This document shows positions 58,810 through 64,000 of a stretch of DNA of 64,000 bases, piece by piece. The DNA is from Agrobacterium sp. AGB01. GTDB taxonomy: Bacteria > Pseudomonadota > Alphaproteobacteria > Rhizobiales > Rhizobiaceae. The position numbers and the translations under genes were made by a program. The first letter of the stretch is position 1; each line of letters opens with the position of its first letter. The DNA is taken from NCBI RefSeq assembly GCF_014851585.1, contig NZ_JACVAB010000009.1, positions 124,001 to 188,000 on the forward strand. Reading direction: 5' to 3'. Below the pieces are notes generated by a model, which had not been told where the DNA came from, searched no databases, and worked only from the letters and a program-made list of their open reading frames with translations.

Positions 58810-59993
58810 GCTGGCCTCCGTGTCACCCGCCATGCGACAAGCGCCAGAAGCGATGAGCCGCATAGCAGCAGTGCACTCATCGAAAATGTCGAGCGCCATC
58901 CAAGGGCATCAAATACCAGTCCGCCAAGCGATGCCCCGGCGGTGATCGCCAGCTGAATGACCGCCACCTGCAGGCCGCCGCCGGCCTCGACATCATCAGC
59001 CAGTGTGCGGCTTAGCCAGGTACCCCAGCCGACAGGCGCTGCGGTGCTCAGAAAACCCCAGCCAATAAGGCAGGCAAATACTGCAACCGGCCGTTCTCCA
59101 AGGGCAATCATCACCCCGGCATTGCAGGCCATCAACAACGGAATTGTCACCAGAATGCTGAACAGGCGGTGTTGTAAAAGCCGGCCAATCATCCACGTTC
59201 CGGCCGCACCCGACAGGCCCATGACCAGCAGGAACAGCGACAGGGTTTCAATTCTGACCTGCGTGACCTGCTCCAGAAACGGCCGCAGATAGGTAAACAG
59301 CGTAAACTGGCCCATAAACAGCAGCAGTATGGCCGCCATGCCAGTGGCAACAGGCACGCGCAACAACAGCCTGAAAACATTGTGCGATTGGCGGTCAGTC
59401 CGGGGTGCAAGGGCAGGCAGCCGCACCCACTGCCACAACAAGGCAAGCAGCCCAATCGGCACCACCAGAAAGAACGCGCCGCGCCAGCCGATATAGGCAC
59501 CGAGAAGGCTGCCAAGAGGCGCGGAAATGGTGGCGGCAATGGCATTGCCCGCATTCAGCAGCGCCAGCGCCTTTGGCACCTCGCGGGCAGAGACCAAGCG
59601 CATGACAATGTCTGTCGACATGGCCCAGAAACCACCGATCGACACACCGAGCAGCGCGCGCCCGACCATCAACAGGATAAAGGATGGCGCAATGGTCACG
59701 ATAATGCCTGATATAATCAGCAGCCCCGTCAGGCCCAGCACCACAACACGCCGGTCCAGCCTGCGGGTGAGGGTGGCTATGAACAGGCTGGTCAGAACGG
59801 CAAAGATGCCGGACACCGATATGGCCTGGCCGGTCGTGCCTTCCGATACGCCAAGATCAACGGCAATGGGCGTCAGCAGACTGACCGGCATGAACTCTGA
59901 TGCAATCAGCACGAACACGCACAGCGTCATGGAAAGCACGGCACTCCAGGCGGCGCGTCTGCCTTCAATGTCTTCATGATAGGTCAGTGTCAT
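58806..59993 (-). CDS. MFS transporter (DHA1-type)
   Basis: 395 residues, about 12 membrane helices. AAWSAVLSMTLCVFVLIASEFMPVSLLTPIAVDLGVSEGTTGQAISVSGIFAVLTSLFIATLTRRLDRRVVVLGLTGLLIIS includes the DHA1-type motif (TRRLDRR). SIGGFWAMSTDIVMRLV and APLGSLLGAYIGWRGAFFLVV complete the first half. Close in plan to the MFS gene at 36700. Efflux carrier, substrate unknown. First gene of a three-gene run and divergent from a LysR gene. Confidence 0.9.
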   Translation of the reverse strand: MTLTYHEDIEGRRAAWSAVLSMTLCVFVLIASEFMPVSLLTPIAVDLGVSEGTTGQAISVSGIFAVLTSLFIATLTRRLDRRVVVLGLTGLLIISGIIVTIAPSFILLMVGRALLGVSIGGFWAMSTDIVMRLVSAREVPKALALLNAGNAIAATISAPLGSLLGAYIGWRGAFFLVVPIGLLALLWQWVRLPALAPRTDRQSHNVFRLLLRVPVATGMAAILLLFMGQFTLFTYLRPFLEQVTQVRIETLSLFLLVMGLSGAAGTWMIGRLLQHRLFSILVTIPLLMACNAGVMIALGERPVAVFACLIGWGFLSTAAPVGWGTWLSRTLADDVEAGGGLQVAVIQLAITAGASLGGLVFDALGWRSTFSMSALLLCGSSLLALVAWRVTRRPA

Positions 59994-60066
59994 CAGATGT
60001 TGTCCTCAGCCCAATCCGATCTCTCGCAGTGACACAAAGATATTGGCGCAGGACTTTTCGAGCAAT

Positions 60067-60084
60067 CCATGCTAATCCGCATGG
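60067..60084. promoter_or_regulatory. Inverted repeat in the LysR/MFS promoter region
   Basis: Perfect arms CCATGC and GCATGG with a TAATCC spacer, between the divergent MFS (59993) and LysR (60119) genes. A likely LysR site. Confidence 0.55.
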
Positions 60085-60093
60085 ACTTATCGA

Positions 60094-60108
60094 AATTCAA
60101 TATGAATT
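60094..60108. promoter_or_regulatory. Second inverted repeat before the LysR gene
   Basis: Perfect AATTCA-ATA-TGAATT, 10 bases before the LysR start. Fits an autoregulatory LysR-box (T-N11-A type). Confidence 0.5.
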
Positions 60109-60118
60109 GAGGCCAGCA

Positions 60119-61012
60119 ATGTTGCGCGAAGACATGAAGGATCTGCTGTGGTTTGTTGAAGTTGCCAGAGAGCAGAGCTTCACCAAGGCCGCTGCCACGC
60201 TCGGCACGTCACAATCCACGCTCAGCCACACCATCAAGCAGCTTGAGACGCGGCTTGGGGTGCGCCTGCTGACCAGAACGACCCGCAGTGTGGCCACAAC
60301 AGAGGCGGGCGAGCGTCTGTTGTTATCGATTGGGCCACGGTTTGAAGGCATCGAAGCCGATCTGGCGAACCTGGTGGCGTTTCGGGAAAAGCCGTCTGGC
60401 ACCGTGCGTCTGACCCTTTCGGACCACGCATTGCAAACCACCGTCTGGCCAAAGCTTGGCAAGGTCCTGTCGCGATATCCGGACGTCAAGGTCGAGCTTT
60501 ATAGCGACAACGGCATGCGCAACATTGTCGAGGAACGTTTTGATGCGGGGGTTCGGTTGGGCGAAAGTGTCGACAAGGACATGATCGCCGTTCGCATCAG
60601 CCCGGACTGGCGGCTGATTGCCGTGGCATCCCCGGATTATTTTGCCCGCCATGCCGCGCCGGAAACACCCAAAGACCTTGTGGGCCACAGCTGCATCAAT
60701 CACCGGCAGGCGACATGGGGTGGTCTTTACGCCTGGGAGTTTGAACAGGATGGCCGTGAACTTCGCGTGCGGGTGGAAGGGCAGCTGACCTTCAATTCAT
60801 CAGTGGCGATGATTGACGCCACGCTGCAAGGTTACGGCATCGCCTATGTCCCGGAAAATCTGGTTGCGGACCATATTGCCGCCGGGCGTCTGGTCAGCGT
60901 GCTCACAGACTGGAGCCCACCCTTTACCGGTTACCATCTCTATTATCCCAGCCGTCGGCAGATGTCGCCGGCGCTGGCCGTTGTCGTGGATGCACTGCGC
61001 CAGCGTGGGTGA
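60119..61012 (+). CDS. LysR-family transcriptional regulator
   Basis: 297 residues from ATG 60119 (frame open to 59900). Winged helix MKDLLWFVEVAREQSFTKAAATLGTSQSTLSHTIKQLETRLGVRLLTRTTRSVATT, then effector domain SGTVRLTLSDHALQTTVWPKLGKVLSRYPDVKVEL. Two inverted repeats in the spacer with the divergent MFS/cyclophilin-like/hydrolase run make that operon its likely target. Confidence 0.93.
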   Translation: MLREDMKDLLWFVEVAREQSFTKAAATLGTSQSTLSHTIKQLETRLGVRLLTRTTRSVATTEAGERLLLSIGPRFEGIEADLANLVAFREKPSGTVRLTLSDHALQTTVWPKLGKVLSRYPDVKVELYSDNGMRNIVEERFDAGVRLGESVDKDMIAVRISPDWRLIAVASPDYFARHAAPETPKDLVGHSCINHRQATWGGLYAWEFEQDGRELRVRVEGQLTFNSSVAMIDATLQGYGIAYVPENLVADHIAAGRLVSVLTDWSPPFTGYHLYYPSRRQMSPALAVVVDALRQRG

Positions 61013-61022
61013 GGGTTGGTGG

Positions 61023-61145
61023 TCAGACCGCTCCACCCACTCTACGTCATCCCAGGGCTTGTCCCTGAGATCTAACCACCAATCCGCAACCGCACCATGT
61101 CTGGTCAGCGTAGTTAGATCCTCACTACCGCGGCGAGGATGACGC
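61023..61145. repeat. Intergenic repeat family C, copy 1 (123 bp)
   Basis: TCAGACCGCTCCACCCACTC, GTCATCCCAGGGCTTGTCCCTG, GATCTAACCACC, TCTGGTCAGCGTAGTTAGATCCTC, ending GGCGAGGATGACGC. The arms GTCATCC...GGATGAC and GATCTAACCAC...GTAGTTAGATC make a long folded structure. Copy 2 at 61486-61608 has the same length. Confidence 0.85.
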
Positions 61146-61197
61146 ACAGAAAATGGTTGGAGCATTGTTTGCCGTTGAGGGCCACTTCAGCCAACCC

Positions 61198-61335
61198 TTC
61201 ATGCCTCGTGCTTGCTGTGGGCATCCAGCCGTCACACGTCCGCGCGGCGTGAAGAGTCTTTTCATCCCAATGACTTGGGCTGGCCTGGATCTCTGTGACA
61301 TCCCTCGGGCCAAGCCCGAGGACAGGGGTGAGGGA
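61198..61335. repeat. Intergenic repeat family B, copy 3 (138 bp)
   Basis: Begins TTCATGCCTCGTGCTTGCTG, then GGGCATCCAGCCG, CGCGGCGTGAAGAGTCTTTT, GGGCTGGCCTGGATCTCTGTGA, with an extra TCGGGCCAAGCCCGAGGACA hairpin, and a GGTGAGGG end. The longest copy of the family. Confidence 0.78.
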
Positions 61336-61401
61336 GTTTGGAGCACCCACCGAGCCAAATACGATAACCTCAAGGCTGGGGCGGCGCCACCAGCACCCCT
61401 A

Positions 61402-61475
61402 CCTCTACCCTTGTGGTAGAGGAAGAAAAGTCATCATCTTAGCTTGCTAAGTGATAGATTTTTTAGGTGAGGGGT
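61402..61475. repeat. Intergenic repeat family A, copy 4 (74 bp)
   Basis: CCTCTACCCTTGTGGTAGAGG (now a better-paired first stem), then AGAAAAGTC ... CTTAGC-TT-GCTAAG ... GATTTTTTAGGTGAGGGGT. The first hairpin carries a compensating G to T change opposite the A of ACCC. Confidence 0.85.
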
Positions 61476-61485
61476 TTTGGTTTGA

Positions 61486-61608
61486 TCAGACCGCTCCATC
61501 CACTCGACGTCATCCCAGGGCCTGTCCCTGGGATCTAACCACCTATCCGCAACCGCAATATGTCTGGTCAGCGTGGTTAGATCCTCGCCACAGGGGCGAG
61601 GATGACGC
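61486..61608. repeat. Intergenic repeat family C, copy 2 (123 bp)
   Basis: Same length and order as copy 1, with GTCATCCCAGGGCCTGTCCC, GGGATCTAACCACC and GTGGTTAGATCCTCGCC. The inner stems pair better here (GTGGTTAGATC against GATCTAACCAC is perfect), ending GGCGAGGATGACGC. Confidence 0.85.
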
Positions 61609-61983
61609 CGAGATAATGATTGACGCCGAGTATGACAGGCCTCTCAACGGTACGGTCAATCCACTTCGCTATGATTGGCTTTGTGCGCGGACAGCCACCC
61701 CAACGGGCCCGCTTTCCTGTACCTGTCACAGGAATCGAGGCCCGCTCAAGTCTTTGGCTGACGAGACTCTTTTGTCGTGCTGGCCATCAACTATGTCGCC
61801 TGGGTGGCGGATTGGAACGGCCTGCAACAATCCGCGTGGTAGCGGTCAATGACGCACGACAAGTCTGGTGAGAATTACACTGCAATACAACCTCCCGTAA
61901 ATTAAAGTTTGCTTGGGGACTAGACCAATTGCACGCTTTGCGTTAATTCTGAAATCTATCCTTGGTTGTGGGGGTATGTTACA
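61609..61983. other. Gene-poor region between repeats and a small ORF
   Basis: About 375 bases. A plus-strand frame running through family A copy 4 and C copy 2 (61451-61852) is open but is made of repeat sequence, so not a gene. Around 61771-61842 a short frame reads VVLAINYVAWVADWNGLQQ then a stop, recalling the end of the 62717-63151 protein (TINVVAWVVDW). From 61921 the DNA resembles the region before the 62214 gene. Confidence 0.45.
61771..61842 (+). pseudogene. Possible C-terminal remnant of the small membrane-protein family
   Basis: The frame FVVLAINYVAWVADWNGLQQ...W ends in TAG; VLA, IN-VAW and ADW match VLAVSALTINVVAWVVDW near the end of the 62717 product if four residues are skipped. 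A stop lies four codons upstream of the shown frame. The match is short, so a chance resemblance is possible. Confidence 0.3.
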
Positions 61984-62097
61984 ATGTCACCTAAGGTCTA
62001 TGCGGGTTTTGCCGCCTCTGTATTTATTGCGCTTTTCCTTATTTGTATAATTTTGATGGGCAACAACGCTCATCTGGAGCTTGTCCAGAACGGCTGA
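61984..62097 (+). CDS. Small membrane ORF (37 aa)
   Basis: ATG 61984, 37 residues: MSPKVYAGFAASVFIALFLI continuing CIILMGNNAHLELVQNG. One hydrophobic helix. No good ribosome site is visible, but the 60 bases before it resemble the 60 bases before the 62214 gene (shared TAGACC, GCACG, GAAA-TCTATC, GGTTG), so it lies in a duplicated upstream context. Gene status uncertain. Confidence 0.4.
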   Translation: MSPKVYAGFAASVFIALFLICIILMGNNAHLELVQNG

Positions 62098-62213
62098 TAC
62101 GCTTTTTCGCTGCAATTTGTCGGTAGCTACAATTTTCGCAAATTGTAGACCGATGGCACGTCTTGGCGCTAGGTTGAAAATCTATCTTCGGTTGAGTGAG
62201 GTTGGTTTTCCAT

Positions 62214-62663
62214 ATGCCATCATGGCTGCGCCGCGTGCTGTCTTACGCGTTCTTTTTCTTCGCCGTTTTGGCAATCATTATCATGATGGCGGCCTTGGGT
62301 TTTCCTGTTGCCGTCTTGGCTATCATCCCCATTGGTTTTGCCTTTGTTTACAAGATCAAACATACGGCGACAGGTAAACTCATGCCGCAAGATGTTTTGT
62401 TGCAAAAAGCCCTGACACCAGTTCTCAAATTTGTGATCAGGACGTTTAATCTCAAGCCACGCACCAGAGCCCTGACGCGACGTGAACGCATTAGCGAAAC
62501 CGTTGTCGGAAGTATCGTCCTGTCTCTGGTCGCGCTGATTGCTTATTTCCTGGAGGCGAAGTCCGGCGTTTTCGCGTTCCTCGCAGTGGCATGGGTCGCC
62601 TGCGTCGTCACGGTGTGGCTGGTCGGCAAGCCAAACCCGAACTGGCCGGATGAAACATCGTGA
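62214..62663 (+). CDS. Small membrane protein (149 aa)
   Basis: ATG 62214 (GTG 62196 also in frame). Two N-terminal helices: LSYAFFFFAVLAIIIMMAALGFPVAVLAIIPIGFAFVYKIK, a charged loop (KPRTRALTRRERISE), then two helices TVVGSIVLSLVALIAYFLEAKSGVFAFLAVAWVACVVTVWLVG. The next gene has the same plan (VIRTFNLKP here, IMRVCNLKT there), so the two are paralogues. Function unknown. Confidence 0.75.
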   Translation: MPSWLRRVLSYAFFFFAVLAIIIMMAALGFPVAVLAIIPIGFAFVYKIKHTATGKLMPQDVLLQKALTPVLKFVIRTFNLKPRTRALTRRERISETVVGSIVLSLVALIAYFLEAKSGVFAFLAVAWVACVVTVWLVGKPNPNWPDETS

Positions 62664-62716
62664 TGGCACGACAGATATCGGATGAACCCCTTTTTGTGAC
62701 GTCGGGCTTTTTGTAA

Positions 62717-63151
62717 ATGCCAGTGTATGACCGCACGCTTTTGCCAGTTATTTTTGTCGTCGCCTTGGTTTCTGTTTTCAGGATTTGGCAGGGCCATAGC
62801 GGAGCTTTCGAGATTTTTCTCGTCGTGATGTTCTGCGCCGATGGCATCTTCTTGATAAAGTACCGCCGCAGGCTGTATTTTTTCATTGCCAAGAGGTCGG
62901 CCATTGGCATGGCGCGGCTGATCATGCGGGTTTGTAATCTCAAAACCTGCTCCGAGCCGCCGACTGCTGTGGAAAGTCTGACAACCACTGTTGTCTCGAC
63001 CATTATCCTGTCTGGCCTTGCGATTACTGTCCACATCAAACAGGCGGACCCAAGCTGGTATGGTGTGCTTGCAGTCAGCGCCTTGACCATCAATGTTGTT
63101 GCATGGGTAGTTGACTGGACGGCATTCTCGCGTCGGGATGATGGGGTCTAA
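62717..63151 (+). CDS. Small membrane protein (144 aa), paralogue of the preceding gene
   Basis: MPVYDRTLLPVIFVVALVSVFRIWQ, then FEIFLVVMFCADGIFLIKY, the loop MARLIMRVCNLKTCSEPP, helices TVVSTIILSGLAITVHIK and WYGVLAVSALTINVVAWVVDW. Four helices with a cytosolic basic loop, in line with the preceding product. 53 bases separate the two genes, so co-transcription is likely. Function unknown. Confidence 0.75.
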   Translation: MPVYDRTLLPVIFVVALVSVFRIWQGHSGAFEIFLVVMFCADGIFLIKYRRRLYFFIAKRSAIGMARLIMRVCNLKTCSEPPTAVESLTTTVVSTIILSGLAITVHIKQADPSWYGVLAVSALTINVVAWVVDWTAFSRRDDGV

Positions 63152-63447
63152 TGCCGCCTCGGTTCATTTCCCACAACTGATGATTTGACGTTGACGTTGC
63201 TCCACCCAGCCCTCAAGCCTCGTGCTTGCTGAGGGTGGTTGGGGTTGCCCAATGCGCGTAGCGCTGAGGCAAAGAATTCACCCCTCACTTGCGATTTCTA
63301 ACACTTGGCACGTTCGTCCCAAGATGTTGAAATCGCTTTCTCTCCCACAAGGGGAGAGATGGGTGGGCGCTGCACGCATCGAGCAAATCAGCACCCATCA
63401 GGCACGTCTTAAACGTTGCTGATGAAATGAAACGGTGAGGCTTGGCG
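63152..63447. other. Intergenic stretch with repeat fragments
   Basis: Holds a short family B start (CCTCAAGCCTCGTGCTTGCTGAGG, 63211-63234, cited as a fragment) and a hairpin TCTCTCCCACAAGGGGAGAGA near 63339 that matches hairpin 1 of family A in reverse orientation. No gene seen. Confidence 0.5.
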
Positions 63448-63523
63448 CCTTTACCCCTGTGGGAGAGGAAGAAAAATCATGGTCTTAGCTTTAGCTAAGT
63501 CATAGATTTTTCAGGTGAGGGGT
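63448..63523. repeat. Intergenic repeat family A, copy 5 (76 bp)
   Basis: CCTTTACCCCTGTGGGAGAGG, then AAAAATC ... CTTAGC-TTTA-GCTAAG ... GATTTTT, ending CAGGTGAGGGGT. The inner loop is two bases longer than in the other copies while both stem arms stay intact, a sign that pairing is what is kept. Confidence 0.88.
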
Positions 63524-63596
63524 CATTACCTCTATAACGACTATTGTTTGACACTGACGGTCCCACAAATTCCCCTCTAGCCTTCTGAGTAAGAAC

Positions 63597-64000
63597 TTAC
63601 TGTGCCTGCGCACTCTCCAACGCGGCCTTCACCCGCAACCGCGCATCGTCATCCAGCGGCAGGATCGGCAGTGGTGGGGCAAATGTGCCAAGGCCCAATA
63701 GTTCGGCAATCACAAACATCACCCGGAAGCTGCCAAACTCCTTGAACAGCGCCCAGAGCGGTGCAAAGGCGGCATTGAGTTGACCGGCCTTCACGCTATC
63801 ACCATCCAGTGATGCTTGCGCCAGGGTCAGTGTTTCCACCGGCAGCAACCCGGCAATGACGGAATACCAGCTGTCTCCACCGGCCAAAAGCGCGGCGGCG
63901 CAGCCCCAGTCGCCGCTATATCCCACCTTGAAGGATGCGGGCGTGGCGGCCCTGATGGCCGCTAGTTCACCGGCAAAATCATCGCCATCGGGCAGGGGCA
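63597..64000 (-). CDS. DapA-family (dihydrodipicolinate synthase-like) protein, 5' partial
   Basis: The frame stays open to the right edge; only the C-terminal 133 or so residues are inside. They read PLPDGDDFAGELAAIRAATPASFKVGYSGDWGCAAALLAGGDSWYSVIAGLLPVETLTLAQA and end VKAALESAQAQ. The FKVGYSGDW...LLAGGDSWYSVIAG part matches the C-terminal half of DapA-type class I aldolases, in the D-4-deoxy-5-oxoglucarate / N-acetylneuraminate lyase-like branch; the Schiff-base Lys and YNxP region lie outside. The reaction cannot be fixed from this part. Confidence 0.8.
   Translation of the reverse strand, partial: PLPDGDDFAGELAAIRAATPASFKVGYSGDWGCAAALLAGGDSWYSVIAGLLPVETLTLAQASLDGDSVKAGQLNAAFAPLWALFKEFGSFRVMFVIAELLGLGTFAPPLPILPLDDDARLRVKAALESAQAQ

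Noticed and set aside
61451-61852. 133-codon plus-strand frame
   Set aside because: It runs through repeat family A copy 4 and C copy 2, so its openness comes from repeat DNA; no ribosome site and no protein resemblance.

Overview
The window is a stretch of a bacterial chromosome with fairly high GC and dense coding on both strands. Gene content points to an alphaproteobacterium of the Hyphomicrobiales (Rhizobiales, Brucellaceae/Rhizobiaceae-like). The pointers are two HWE-family histidine kinases, many LysR/TetR/MarR/HxlR/Rrf2 regulators each next to a small oxidoreductase or hydrolase, a cobalamin riboswitch, and palindromic intergenic repeats. This placement is inference; no rRNA, tRNA or other taxonomic marker is present. 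No CRISPR array, prophage or intact insertion sequence was seen. The genes at both edges are cut by the window (an HWE kinase on the left, a DapA-family protein on the right).

Region by region. 1-7.4 kb: HWE kinase end, FMN-binding protein, peroxiredoxin, two unknown genes, a GATase, HxlR/GST and LysR/SDR pairs, a SnoaL-like protein. 7.4-8.1 kb: PemK/MazF-type toxin with a Phd/YefM antitoxin. 8.2-13.1 kb: ankyrin protein, NUDIX, DUF4287, and an RtcB-like RNA ligase gene flanked by two 233-aa paralogues of an unrecognised envelope family. 13.2-20.6 kb: MarR/SDR pair with an operator-like palindrome, GNAT, M20 amidohydrolase, a 998-aa autotransporter, an esterase-like hydrolase. 20.8-31 kb: methyltransferase, FAD oxidoreductase, NUDIX, DUF4279/hydrolase pair, lipoprotein, PAS-GGDEF cyclase, HWE kinase plus receiver, amino-acid oxidase. 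31.1-33.2 kb: an AT-richer island with a Panacea (SocA-like) antitoxin/putative toxin pair, followed by a LysE-family pseudogene. 33.2-44.8 kb: two Rrf2 paralogues, a LysR/MFS/MetX-like cluster, an epoxide-hydrolase-like gene behind twin operators, a DMT exporter, a XRE-cupin regulator, GNAT. 44.9-49.3 kb: cobalamin riboswitch, a CbiX-like/[2Fe-2S] fusion, a family-5 binding protein and two permeases. 49.4-56.7 kb: TetR/crotonase, cytochrome b561, a TetR/SDR pair with matched operators, MarR-GNAT fusion, tautomerase, PliG-like protein, HAD, SDR. 57.2-61.0 kb: MFS/cyclophilin-like/hydrolase operon divergent from LysR. 61.0-63.6 kb: a repeat-rich zone with duplicated small membrane-protein genes.

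The most coherent system is the B12-riboswitch operon. It probably takes up cobalt (or a cobalt chelate or corrinoid precursor) and couples this to a cytoplasmic protein in which a CbiX-like chelatase domain has apparently lost its metal-binding histidines and carries a thioredoxin-like [2Fe-2S] domain; no ATPase gene is next to it. Other points of interest are the unknown 233-aa paralogues around rtcB, the Panacea toxin pair with a clamp-motif-like tail, the matched operator pairs that tie regulators to their targets, and a five-copy family of 74-76-bp double-hairpin repeats. All domain calls come from reading the sequence; no database search was run.
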